64,000 nt of DNA from Selenomonadaceae bacterium. Lineage in GTDB: Bacteria; Bacillota; Negativicutes; Selenomonadales; Selenomonadaceae. The DNA lies in the NCBI GenBank assembly GCA_017428215.1, contig JAFRRH010000008.1, positions 19,972 through 83,971 of the forward strand, written 5' to 3'. The notes beneath the pieces are model-generated. The model was given only the letters and a program-made list of their open reading frames with translations. It was not told the origin of the DNA and searched no databases. How positions within the stretch are numbered: position 1 is the first letter of the stretch; each line of letters starts with the position of its first letter. The position numbers and the translations under genes were made by a program. Below, piece after piece: positions 17,323 to 25,742 of the stretch.

Positions 17323-18939
17323 TCAAGCGAAATAAATTTTTTCATCGAGGAGATTTTCTGTTCGCGCCAAAACCGTCGCTACCGCCACATTGGCTGTTAC
17401 ATTTGCGAAGATAACAATTCTGCAAATTAAAGGGTCAAGGCAAAAAAGCAAGCCCGCAATTTCATTCGGGACGCCGAAATAACTCACAATGGTTACAACG
17501 CAAATGACTACAGAGGCAGGCACCGTCGGTTTCCCAAGACATAATACTATTGACAAGAAGGCAACCAACGCGAGGTTTTGCAAGTCAAGTTCGATGCCGT
17601 ACATTCTCAGGAACATGACACATGCCGTAATAAAATAAATCATGGTGCCTGGCAGGTTAGCGGTTATGCCAATCGGAATAGCGAACGAAGAAATTTTTGG
17701 AGAAACGCCAAGTTTTTCTGTGCATAATTTCATCATGTATGGCATTAAGACAGTTGAACTTGCCGTTGCAAGAGACAGAGGCAAAAGCGTGAGGAGTTTT
17801 TTGACGAAAGTTTTAACCGAAATTTTTCCGATACGCCAAACAAAAATCCGGTAAAAAGCAAGCATCAATAGAGTTGCAATTAATTGCCCGATAAACAGAT
17901 TTGAAATAACCGTTAAAATTTCGGCGTCGATTTCGAGAGTCAAAGTTATCATTGCAAAAAAAGCAATCGACGGCACGAAGAAAATTACCATCGAAATCAT
18001 TTTCGTAAAAACATTGTTCAAATTGCCGACAAGTTCCTTTATGAGGGAAGCTTTTTCGCCGAGTGCATTCAAAGACATTCCAAAGAGTATGGCGATAAAA
18101 ATAATCTGCAATACTTTTCCGTTCAAGACGGGACTGACAAAATTTCCAGGAATAATATCAACGATGAATTGAACTAAAGAGAATTCCAAAACTTCGGCGG
18201 AATTTTCGGTGGCGGGCAACGTGTTGATTTGCGGGACGCCTCCGCTGAAAAAAATCCACGCCATGACGCACGATAAGACCAGAGAAATTATCGCTAAAGT
18301 CGTTGAGCACCCCATTAACTTTAAACCGATTTTGCCGACGCCCATCGAACTCATGCTGATTATTCCGCTGATGATGCTGAAAAAAACTACGGGCGTAATC
18401 AGCAAGTTCAACGCGTCGAGAAACATTTTTTCGGACGAATGAATAATCGTCTCGCTGAAAAAAGAAATTATTTCGGGCGAAAGAAATTCCCGCATAAGCA
18501 AACCGCAAATCAGCCCGCTGAAAATGCAAACTATCGTCAAAATTGCTTGCGAGTTGCCTTTACTGCGGACGTTTATCGTAACGACGTTGAAATTATTTTT
18601 ATGGAACCAATTTAATCTTTGAAGGTTGGCTTTAAGAATCATCAGGCTGAAATAATCTTCGTCGTCTTTGTCTTCGTCCCAATCGGCGATTTCGACAAGC
18701 GGATTGTAACTTGCGCCTTGAGCTGCCATTTGAACTTGAACTTTACCGAAAAATTTTTTGACGACTTGAATCTTGACCTGCGCGGCATTGCCCTTTTTTA
18801 TCAAACTCCAAAAAATTTCCTCGACCAAAAGTTCCGCGTTCAAAATATCTTTTTGCTTGATTTTGAGCTGCTCAAGTTGCGGATCAAGTTCCTCGTGCAT
18901 GTCGGAAAAATTTTCCGCGTCCAAAATAAAAGTTTGCAT
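17323..18939 (-). CDS. RsbW-like domain fused to dicarboxylate/amino acid:cation symporter
   Basis: 538 residues. Residues 1-130 form a soluble domain with LLVEEIFWSLIKKG and QMAAQGASYNPL, positioned like the N box and G box of RsbW-type anti-sigma kinases, ending with LQRLNWFHKNNFNVVTI. From about residue 135 a full DAACS/SLC1 transporter follows, with SSTVLMPYM in place of the usual serine-rich hairpin and FLRMYGIELDLQNL late in the sequence. It is the intact paralogue of the frameshifted gene at 856-2431. It begins 4 bases after the RND adaptor gene and 31 bases before the pump gene. Whether the front domain binds ATP is unknown. Confidence 0.82.
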   Translation of the reverse strand: MQTFILDAENFSDMHEELDPQLEQLKIKQKDILNAELLVEEIFWSLIKKGNAAQVKIQVVKKFFGKVQVQMAAQGASYNPLVEIADWDEDKDDEDYFSLMILKANLQRLNWFHKNNFNVVTINVRSKGNSQAILTIVCIFSGLICGLLMREFLSPEIISFFSETIIHSSEKMFLDALNLLITPVVFFSIISGIISMSSMGVGKIGLKLMGCSTTLAIISLVLSCVMAWIFFSGGVPQINTLPATENSAEVLEFSLVQFIVDIIPGNFVSPVLNGKVLQIIFIAILFGMSLNALGEKASLIKELVGNLNNVFTKMISMVIFFVPSIAFFAMITLTLEIDAEILTVISNLFIGQLIATLLMLAFYRIFVWRIGKISVKTFVKKLLTLLPLSLATASSTVLMPYMMKLCTEKLGVSPKISSFAIPIGITANLPGTMIYFITACVMFLRMYGIELDLQNLALVAFLSIVLCLGKPTVPASVVICVVTIVSYFGVPNEIAGLLFCLDPLICRIVIFANVTANVAVATVLARTENLLDEKIYFA

Positions 18940-18943
18940 TGTC

Positions 18944-20224
18944 TTATTTTCCGCGCAAACTATCCGGAGCGTTTGGATTTGTATTGGCTGAAGTAACTCC
19001 CGCGTCCGCGTTATAAGTGCTCGTGACGTTGGCTAAAGTAAAGCCCATTTCGCCGGGTGTAACAGTTTTAACGTTAAGTTCGACGCCTTCACGCAAATTT
19101 GTCAAGCCCTCGACTATAACGGTATCATTTGTATTAATTCCTTTGTTGACGACAAAATAACTTCCGACTTGTTCGCCAAGTTCAACGGTGCGCGCCTCTG
19201 ATTTATCGCCGTTGCCGACAACCATAACGAACGATTTGCCCAAAAGCTGTTGAACGGAGCGTTGCGGAACTAAAATTGCGTTTGGAATAACTTCGCCGGT
19301 AAGTTTGACGCGAGCAAACATGCCGGGCATTAAAAGTCCGCTGGGATTCGGGAAAATTGCCTTCATAATTAAAGAACCGGTACTATTGGCAAGTTCGCGG
19401 TCAACCTCGACGATTTGCCCCTCAAAAGGATATTCTTTACCGTCGGCAAGCGTTATCGTCACGTCAATGGGATTGTGCTCGGATTGCATGTTCTGAACCG
19501 TCATAAAATGCAGATAATCTGACTCGCTGATTGAGAATTGCACAAAAATTGGGTCGGGTGCGCCCAACGTAACCAAAGTCGTCTGTCCTGCTGAAACAAA
19601 AGTCCCGATTGACACGTCATCAACGCCGAGTTGCCCCGACATAGGCGCGTAAATTTCAGTATCTGCTAAATCTTGCTGTGCAATTTTAAGAGCGGCTTGA
19701 CAAGCATAAATCGCCGCCTCATTTGCCGCGCAGGTTGCCTCGTCTGCACGAACTTTTGCCGCTTGAGTAGTAACGACCTGTTCAGCGATTGCCGCATCTT
19801 TATAAAGTTCTTCGTTGCGTCGCAAATCTTTTAAAGAATTGTTATAAGTAGCTATGGATTGCTCCAAAACCGCCTCAGCTTGAGCTAAATCGGCTTGCGC
19901 CCTAAGTACGGCGGAATTAAATTGCCGCGCGTCGATTTTGTAGAGCAACTGCCCTTGCTCAACGAATTGTCCGCCGACGATGTATTTCTCGACGATGTTA
20001 CCTGAAACTTTTGATTGAACTTGGATTTCCTCCGTGCCGACTAAATGTCCCGCGTATTCGCTGGCAAGCGGCGTGTCGCGTCGGATAACTTTCATGGCTT
20101 TGACTTGTGCTTTTTGAACTTGCGCCTGTTGCTGTTGCTCGTCTTGACCACAACCGCCGAACACTATCGAAGACGCGGCGAAGACTGCCGCCATTGTCAT
20201 CAATTTGGCTCTCGATAAAACCAC
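18944..20224 (-). CDS. RND efflux periplasmic adaptor lipoprotein
   Basis: About 426 residues. A lipoprotein signal (AAVFAASSIVFGGCGQ) is followed by a Q-rich linker and the membrane-fusion layout: barrel-sandwich halves around a helical hairpin (AQADLAQAEAVLEQSIATYN), then a beta barrel (APDPIFVQFSISESD) and membrane-proximal domain. It links the pump to an outer-membrane channel. I place the start at a GTG (20224) because GGGAGGGG precedes it; the longer reading to 20290 crosses the promoter. It is the first gene of the operon. Confidence 0.92.
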   Translation of the reverse strand: MVLSRAKLMTMAAVFAASSIVFGGCGQDEQQQQAQVQKAQVKAMKVIRRDTPLASEYAGHLVGTEEIQVQSKVSGNIVEKYIVGGQFVEQGQLLYKIDARQFNSAVLRAQADLAQAEAVLEQSIATYNNSLKDLRRNEELYKDAAIAEQVVTTQAAKVRADEATCAANEAAIYACQAALKIAQQDLADTEIYAPMSGQLGVDDVSIGTFVSAGQTTLVTLGAPDPIFVQFSISESDYLHFMTVQNMQSEHNPIDVTITLADGKEYPFEGQIVEVDRELANSTGSLIMKAIFPNPSGLLMPGMFARVKLTGEVIPNAILVPQRSVQQLLGKSFVMVVGNGDKSEARTVELGEQVGSYFVVNKGINTNDTVIVEGLTNLREGVELNVKTVTPGEMGFTLANVTSTYNADAGVTSANTNPNAPDSLRGK

Positions 20225-20261
20225 TTCGACCCCTCCCATTTTTCTATGTATTATGCAAGGA

Positions 20262-20290
20262 ATTTTAAGGTTTTGGCAGCTAAATGTCAA
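20262..20290 (-). promoter_or_regulatory. Promoter of the RND operon
   Basis: On the minus strand TTGACA and TAAAAT are 17 bases apart, 38 bases upstream of the adaptor start. Confidence 0.7.
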
Positions 20291-20364
20291 TTTGAACTTT
20301 GCAACTCCAAATCAATTCCGATTTTTAGTGCTAGCGAAAATTAACATCACGACACCTTACAAAA

Positions 20365-20378
20365 TCCAATATATTGGA
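20365..20378. promoter_or_regulatory. Perfect 14-base palindrome, possible operator
   Basis: TCCAATATATTGGA reads the same on both strands and lies about 75 bases upstream of the RND promoter. The 368-base gap 20225-20592 otherwise holds only the two divergent promoters and a leader. Confidence 0.35.
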
Positions 20379-20464
20379 AAATGTAAATCGCGCCTCCAAA
20401 TCGCCTCCAAAACCGTTTTCAACGCTTTGAAATACTCTAGGACGAAAAATTTTCCGTCGGAATA

Positions 20465-20492
20465 TTGATAACGTGGAATTTTTTGCTATAAT
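20465..20492 (+). promoter_or_regulatory. Promoter of the first Uma2-RTX locus
   Basis: TTGATA and TATAAT are separated by 16 bases. The whole stretch is nearly repeated at 59161-59188 ahead of another Uma2 gene. Confidence 0.65.
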
Positions 20493-20529
20493 CAGCTTGA
20501 AAGTTACGTTCAATCTGGTTTTGAAGATC

Positions 20530-20592
20530 AAGGAAGGTTTGTGAGGCAAAAATTTCTTTTTGAGGCGTTTTTTTAGTTGAGGAGGCGGTTTT
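20530..20592 (+). repeat. Shared 5' leader, copy 1
   Basis: An AAGGAAGG stretch, then GGCAAAAATTTCT and TTTTTTTAGTTGAGGAGG just before the start. The same order occurs at 59226-59288, 60751-60817 and 62815-62866. Confidence 0.6.
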
Positions 20593-21183
20593 ATGCTTGC
20601 TTACGATACTCGCAATGATTACGAGATTATTGAGGGGGTAAAATTTATGGCACCGAGTCCTGGTTGGGGGCACGTTAATGTTACGGCAAATTTAATTAAA
20701 ATAATTGGCGGTTATGCGAGTATAAAAAGGCTCGGAGTAGTTGCAGCGGATAATTTTGACGTTCACTTTCCCGACGGCAGTTTGTTCCGTCCCGATTTTA
20801 TCTTTGTAAGTGCGGAAAATGCCAAACATTTATTTGCTAATAAAAATACGACACTGCACGGCGTCCCCGACATGGTTGCAGAAATTTTTTCCAAATCGAC
20901 AATGAAACGAGACGTCGGAATCAAAAAAGACATTTACGAACGCAATGGCGTCAAGGAATATTGGATTATCGACCCGTGGCGCGAAACTATTGACACTTAT
21001 ATCCTTCGCGACGGCAAATATGAACTCGGCGGGCACTATGAAAATTGGAGCGACGACGAATTAGCGGAGAGAGCTGAATTGCCTGAAGATGAGCGTCCCG
21101 AAGTCGAATTTGAAATTCCTGTTGCAGTTTTGGACGGCTTCAAAGTCAAAATCAGAAATATTTTCGGCTGGTACTTTGAATAG
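20593..21183 (+). CDS. Uma2-family (DUF820) putative endonuclease
   Basis: 196 residues with the PD-(D/E)xK pattern of Uma2: YEIIEGVKFMAPSP at the front, RPDFIFV for the first acid, then VAEIFSKST and KKDIYERNGVKEYWIIDP. Family members are small, widely scattered proteins, thought to be nucleases; their biological role is unsettled. The C-terminus AVLDGFKVKIRNIFGWYFE is nearly identical in the paralogue at 59289-59870. An RTX-like gene begins 11 bases after the stop, and a shared leader precedes the start. Confidence 0.88.
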   Translation: MLAYDTRNDYEIIEGVKFMAPSPGWGHVNVTANLIKIIGGYASIKRLGVVAADNFDVHFPDGSLFRPDFIFVSAENAKHLFANKNTTLHGVPDMVAEIFSKSTMKRDVGIKKDIYERNGVKEYWIIDPWRETIDTYILRDGKYELGGHYENWSDDELAERAELPEDERPEVEFEIPVAVLDGFKVKIRNIFGWYFE

Positions 21184-21194
21184 GAGGCGATTTT

Positions 21195-23504
21195 ATGGCT
21201 TTTATTAGCAATAACAATTCTAACACTATTTTAAGCGGAACGAGTAGCAGTGATACTATTGTAAACTACAGCGGAAATGTTTCAATCTATGGCGGTGCAG
21301 GCAATGACTGCATCAGAAGCTACTATGAAGGGCACAATTCGATAATTGACGGCGGCAAAGGTAACGACTACCTTTCTAATAAGGGAGATAAAGTTACAAT
21401 CACAGCTGGAGACGGAAAAGATACCATTAACAATCAAGGAGACTCAGTTAAAGTAAATACCGGTGTAGGAAATGATTTTATTGAGAACACTGGCAACTCC
21501 GTGACAATCAGCGGCGATAACGGCAACGATTCCATTTATAACAACTGCTATCTTCAATCTGACGGTAGTATTTATTATCCTGATTATGATGAAGGCTTAA
21601 ATGTTCTGTTCAAATATAGTTTAGGCGACGGAAACGATAAAATTTATGGCTTTCGCGCAGATTCTACTCTTTCAATAAGCGGCGGTTCGTATTCGACGAC
21701 AAAAAGCGGCTCAAATATTATTGTCACGGTCGGCGACGGTAAAATTTCTTTAATCGGTGCGGCGAGCCTCTCAAGCGTCAATATTGTTGGCACAGATTCA
21801 ACACAAGGAGTTACTATTAGAAATACAGAGTCCAATACGCTGTTATCAGGCACGAGTGGCAATGATGCAATTCTAAATGGTGCTTATTGGGACGGTGACG
21901 GTTATTCGCACTATGGCGGTTCAAAAGTAACGATAAACGGCGGCGCAGGTGACGATTCTATTAAAAATTACGGAGAAAAAGTAACGATAAGCGGCGGCGA
22001 CGGCAATGATAATCTTTGGAACAGTGGAGCCATAACGTCGATAATTGGCGGCGACGGAAACGATTCTATTGAAAATTATTATGGCGGCAATGTTACGATA
22101 AGCGGCGGCGACGGCTCTGATTCTGTTCGTAACTCTGGAGCCAAAACGTCGATAAGTTGCGGAGATGGCGATGATATTATTGATAATCATTGGGGTGGAG
22201 ACAACACGTCGATAAGCGGTGGCAAGGGCAATGATTCTATCATAAATTATGCTAAAAATGTCACGATAAACGGCGGCGAAGGCTCTGATGAAATTTTGAA
22301 CTCTAACTATTATAACAATGGTACAAACACGTCGATAAGCGGCGGTGCTGGCAATGATTCAATTAGAAATGATGGCGATTCCGTTACGATAAGCGGCGGA
22401 ACCGGTGCTGATACGATTTTTAATGCATGTGAACTTAGATATGACGGTAATATTTATTATTATGACGATGAAGGCGAAAATTTTCTTGTTAAATACAGTT
22501 CAGGAGACGGCAATGATATTATTTATGGCTTCAAAGCAGATTCCACGCTTTCAATCGGCGGCGGATCGTATTCAACTAAAAAAAGCGGCGATGATATTAT
22601 TGTCACTGTCGGAAACGGAAAAATCTCACTTATTGGCGCGGCAAGTTTGTCTAAAGTCAATATCAAAGGCACAAAAGCGACTTCGACAACAAAAACTGTC
22701 ACCGATTCCACAAAATCGCCTGTGACGGTCGGTTCAGCGATTAAAACTATTAATGCTTCATCGAGAACTAAAGCTGTTAAAATTACTGGCAATTCGCTTG
22801 CAAATTCAATCGTCGGCGGCTCCGGCAACGATAAACTCTTCGGTGGAGCCGGAAATGACAGTTTGAGCGGCGGAGACGGCAAAGACACGCTCTCCGGTGG
22901 TTCTGGTAATGATAAATTACTCGGTGGAGCCGGAAATGACAGTTTGAGCGGCGGAGACGGCAAAGATACGCTCTCCGGCGGCTCTGGTAATGATAAATTA
23001 CTCGGCGGCGCAGGTAATGACAGTTTAAGCGGCGGAGACGGAAAAGATACGCTCGACGGCGGCTCCGGAAACGATAAATTACTCGGCGGCGCAGGTAACG
23101 ATAGCTTAAGCGGCGGTGACGGCAAAGACACGATTTCAGGTGGTTCAGGTAATGATAAAATCTTCGGCGGCGCAGGAAACGACTGCATAAAAGGCGGCAC
23201 TGGTAAAGATTCGTTATGGGGCGGCAAAGGCAATGACAGTTTATGGGGCGACGACGGCGCAGATACGTTTTATTATGCAAAAGGCGACGGCGCGGACATA
23301 ATTTACGGCTTTGACAGCAAAGATACGTTGACTTTTGACAATATAACTTTCAAAACGAGTATGGCGACTTACGACAAGTCAGCAGGCACGCTTACATTAA
23401 ACGTTAGCGGCGGCTCGGTCACGTTGAAAGATTTTACAGCCTCGACATTCAATATTAACGGCGACGCATATAAAATCAACGGTACAAAGCTTGTTAAGAA
23501 ATAA
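21195..23504 (+). CDS. RTX-like calcium-binding repeat protein
   Basis: 769 residues. The first two thirds are variant repeats of the form [16 protein letters not shown], twice interrupted by a 60-residue non-repeat module (YSLGDGNDKIYGFRADSTLS and a copy near residue 440). Residues 540-680 are classical nonapeptide repeats ([20 protein letters not shown]) that fold into a calcium-filled beta roll. The last 90 residues are a conserved tail with [20 protein letters not shown], shared with the proteins at 29172 and 60818. There is no N-terminal signal peptide, as expected for type I secretion, but no type I exporter is in the window. TAGGAGGCGATTTT precedes the ATG. Confidence 0.88.
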   Translation: MAFISNNNSNTILSGTSSSDTIVNYSGNVSIYGGAGNDCIRSYYEGHNSIIDGGKGNDYLSNKGDKVTITAGDGKDTINNQGDSVKVNTGVGNDFIENTGNSVTISGDNGNDSIYNNCYLQSDGSIYYPDYDEGLNVLFKYSLGDGNDKIYGFRADSTLSISGGSYSTTKSGSNIIVTVGDGKISLIGAASLSSVNIVGTDSTQGVTIRNTESNTLLSGTSGNDAILNGAYWDGDGYSHYGGSKVTINGGAGDDSIKNYGEKVTISGGDGNDNLWNSGAITSIIGGDGNDSIENYYGGNVTISGGDGSDSVRNSGAKTSISCGDGDDIIDNHWGGDNTSISGGKGNDSIINYAKNVTINGGEGSDEILNSNYYNNGTNTSISGGAGNDSIRNDGDSVTISGGTGADTIFNACELRYDGNIYYYDDEGENFLVKYSSGDGNDIIYGFKADSTLSIGGGSYSTKKSGDDIIVTVGNGKISLIGAASLSKVNIKGTKATSTTKTVTDSTKSPVTVGSAIKTINASSRTKAVKITGNSLANSIVGGSGNDKLFGGAGNDSLSGGDGKDTLSGGSGNDKLLGGAGNDSLSGGDGKDTLSGGSGNDKLLGGAGNDSLSGGDGKDTLDGGSGNDKLLGGAGNDSLSGGDGKDTISGGSGNDKIFGGAGNDCIKGGTGKDSLWGGKGNDSLWGDDGADTFYYAKGDGADIIYGFDSKDTLTFDNITFKTSMATYDKSAGTLTLNVSGGSVTLKDFTASTFNINGDAYKINGTKLVKK
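22821..23144 (+). repeat. Four tandem 81-base coding repeats
   Basis: Four consecutive copies of a 27-residue unit, [20 protein letters not shown] followed by KDTLSGG, differ at few bases. A fifth partial copy follows. Confidence 0.85.
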
Positions 23505-23522
23505 ATTGAACAGAAAATTTCT

Positions 23523-23549
23523 TCCCGTCAATGCGGCGGGATTTTTTTT
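23523..23549 (+). terminator. Rho-independent terminator of the first RTX-like gene
   Basis: TCCCG and CGGGA form the stem around TCAATGCGG, followed by eight T. The same stem type ends the RTX-like genes at 29172 and 60818. Confidence 0.75.
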
Positions 23550-23644
23550 GTGTATGTCTAATTTTTTTTAGGTAAGTAGCGGGAAAATTTCAATCGACGT
23601 AAAATATTAAAGGGTATGTTCGATAGGATAGGAGATGACAGTCG

Positions 23645-24466
23645 TTGAAAAAAGTTTTTAATCTGCGCGGCGGACAAAATCTTGAAGTCGGCGGAAGAAC
23701 TTTGGTTATGGGGATATTGAACGTCACGCCCGATTCTTTTTCGGACGGCGGGAGATTTTTTTCAACAGACATGGCGGCAGTGCACGCGGCTCAATTAGTT
23801 GAAGACGGAGCGGATATTATCGACATTGGCGCGGAGTCTACTCGTCCAGGCGCAACTCCAATCAGTGCAGATGAAGAATTTGCCCGCTTGGAAAAAATTT
23901 TGCCCTTGATAAAAAATTTTGGCGTTCCAATTTCAATCGACACTTACAAACCCGAAGTTGCCGCGCAGGCTTTAGAAATCGGAGCCGACATTATTAACGA
24001 TATTCGCGGATTAGAGGATTTGCGCATGATTGACGTTGCTAAAGAATTTGACGTACCAGTTATCGCCATGCACAACGAAAAATGTTCTAACGGCGACATT
24101 ATCGGCGACTTGAAGAAATTTTTTAGGCGAACGATTGCAAATTGCGCGGCTAAGGGGTTTGACACTACAAAAATTATCTTCGACCCGGGAATTGGATTCG
24201 GTAAAACGTCTGAAGACGATTTGGAGATTTTGCGACGCCTGGACGAGCTGAAAATTTTGGATGGGCAGGAAATTTTTCTAATGATTGGTGTAAGCCGCAA
24301 GAGAATTATTGGACAGGTAACGGGACTACCGCTTTATGAACGCGACTCGGCAACAGGCGCACTTTGTGTTTATGAAATTGTCAATGGCGTCGATATTGTC
24401 CGCGTTCACAACGTCGCTATGATTTCTAAAATGTGTTTGATGACTGACAAACTATTAAAGGAGTGA
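23645..24466 (+). CDS. folP: Dihydropteroate synthase
   Basis: 273 residues. It joins 4-aminobenzoate to hydroxymethyl-dihydropterin pyrophosphate in folate synthesis. MGILNVTPDSFSDGGRF and DIGAESTRPGATP are the two signature loops; FDPGIGFGKT and GVSRKRIIG complete the barrel. TTG is the start, with AGGAGATGAC ahead. It heads the operon folP-folB-folK/DHFR-ung. Confidence 0.96.
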   Translation: MKKVFNLRGGQNLEVGGRTLVMGILNVTPDSFSDGGRFFSTDMAAVHAAQLVEDGADIIDIGAESTRPGATPISADEEFARLEKILPLIKNFGVPISIDTYKPEVAAQALEIGADIINDIRGLEDLRMIDVAKEFDVPVIAMHNEKCSNGDIIGDLKKFFRRTIANCAAKGFDTTKIIFDPGIGFGKTSEDDLEILRRLDELKILDGQEIFLMIGVSRKRIIGQVTGLPLYERDSATGALCVYEIVNGVDIVRVHNVAMISKMCLMTDKLLKE

Positions 24467-24471
24467 TTCAC

Positions 24472-24837
24472 ATGACGGACAAAGTTATTTTAAAAGGAAT
24501 TGAGATTAAAGGGCGGCACGGCTGCTCGGAATTTGAGCGGCAACACGAGCAACTTTTTATCGTCGACGTGGAACTTTATCTTGACCTTTTGCGGGCGAGT
24601 AAGACCGACGATTTGGGCGATACGATTGACTACATGCAAGTTATCAGCGATATTAAAAAAATCGTCGGCGGCACCCCGCGCAATTTGATTGAAACTGTCG
24701 CGCAGGACATTTCCGAATTCCTCTTGCGCAGATATTTTCTCTTGGAAGGCTTGAAAATTACAATTCACAAGCCTAATCCGCCCGTCAAAGAAAAATTCGG
24801 CGGCGCGGCAGTCGAAATCGTCAGAAACCGTCAATGA
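24472..24837 (+). CDS. folB: Dihydroneopterin aldolase
   Basis: 121 residues. It cleaves dihydroneopterin to hydroxymethyl-dihydropterin and glycolaldehyde. IEIKGRHGCSEFER holds the substrate-binding segment, DTIDYMQV and LIETVAQDI follow, and the catalytic lysine lies in ITIHKPNPPV. AAAGGAGTG precedes the ATG at 24472; a GTG inside this site is not used. Its stop overlaps the next start by 4 bases. Confidence 0.94.
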   Translation: MTDKVILKGIEIKGRHGCSEFERQHEQLFIVDVELYLDLLRASKTDDLGDTIDYMQVISDIKKIVGGTPRNLIETVAQDISEFLLRRYFLLEGLKITIHKPNPPVKEKFGGAAVEIVRNRQ

Positions 24838-25742
24838 TTTTTTATTTGGGTTTAGGCGCGAATCTCGGCGAGCGGGAAAAAACACTGCGGCGTGCGATTG
24901 AGCGAGTAAAAAAAATTCCCGCCGTCAAAATCTTGCGGGTATCGTCATTTTATGAAACGGAGCCTTGGGGCGTCGAAAGTCAGCCAAATTACATCAACGC
25001 CGCGATAAAAATTTCAACGGAACTTGAGCCGCTCGCCTTGCTTGACGAATTACAACGGATTGAACTTGAATTGGGCAGAATTCGCCGTGAGCATTGGGGC
25101 GCACGCACGATTGACATTGATATTCTCTATGGCGCGGAAATTTCACACGAACGCTTGACGGTTCCGCATAAATTTTTATTTGAGCGCGACTTTGCACTTA
25201 TACCGCTTGCAGAAATTTTCCCGACGCTTAAATTTAATCTGCGCGGCGATAAAGTTATTCGCGTGGGGGGTTCGCCGACTGATTTTAAGTTTAAACTCGT
25301 CGCCTGCGTTGATAAAAATTTCGGACTCGGCTACAAAAATGATTTGCTCTTTAGAATCCCCGCCGATTTAAAAAATTTCCGACGCTTGACGCTGAATCAC
25401 ACGATTATTTATGGACGGCGGACGCTTGAAACTTTTCCGAATCAAAAACCGCTTGACGAACGCAGAAATATTATTTTGAGCTGTTCGCTTAAAAATTTAT
25501 CTGGCGCGGAAGTTATCGGCAGTGTCGAGGAACTTTTTAACGTGCTTAACGCGGCTGAAGAGAATTTTGTCATAGGCGGCGCAGAAATTTTTAATGAACT
25601 TATTCCATATGCGACGGAAATTTTTTTGACAGTCGTTGATGTTGACGCGGAGGCGGATACTTTTTTCCCGTCCGTTGACGAATTTATTTTGCGCGACGTG
25701 AAAACTTTTGACGGATTGGAATTCAGGAGATACACACGATGA
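24834..25742 (+). CDS. Bifunctional HPPK (FolK) - dihydrofolate reductase fusion
   Basis: 302 residues with two enzymes in one chain. Residues 1-140 are 6-hydroxymethyl-dihydropterin pyrophosphokinase: [18 protein letters not shown] and [12 protein letters not shown]. Residues 153-302 are a short dihydrofolate reductase: [33 protein letters not shown] and [12 protein letters not shown]. The first half makes the pyrophosphate used by FolP; the second reduces dihydrofolate. Start and stop overlap folB and ung by ATGA. The reductase half is shorter than the usual 160 residues but keeps its key motifs. Confidence 0.92.
   Translation: MIFYLGLGANLGEREKTLRRAIERVKKIPAVKILRVSSFYETEPWGVESQPNYINAAIKISTELEPLALLDELQRIELELGRIRREHWGARTIDIDILYGAEISHERLTVPHKFLFERDFALIPLAEIFPTLKFNLRGDKVIRVGGSPTDFKFKLVACVDKNFGLGYKNDLLFRIPADLKNFRRLTLNHTIIYGRRTLETFPNQKPLDERRNIILSCSLKNLSGAEVIGSVEELFNVLNAAEENFVIGGAEIFNELIPYATEIFLTVVDVDAEADTFFPSVDEFILRDVKTFDGLEFRRYTR

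Noticed and set aside
20331..20549. 72-residue minus-strand frame and others in the RND/Uma2 intergenic region
   Set aside because: No ribosome site and they cross both promoters.
22821..23144. CRISPR-like regular repetition
   Set aside because: The repeats are contiguous, 81 bases, in frame and coding; there are no spacers.
22523..23280. Long proline-rich and arginine-rich minus-strand reading frames opposite the RTX-like repeats
   Set aside because: They are the complement of the glycine/aspartate repeat codons; no ribosome site or family match. The same holds at 61575-62396 and 29987-31009.
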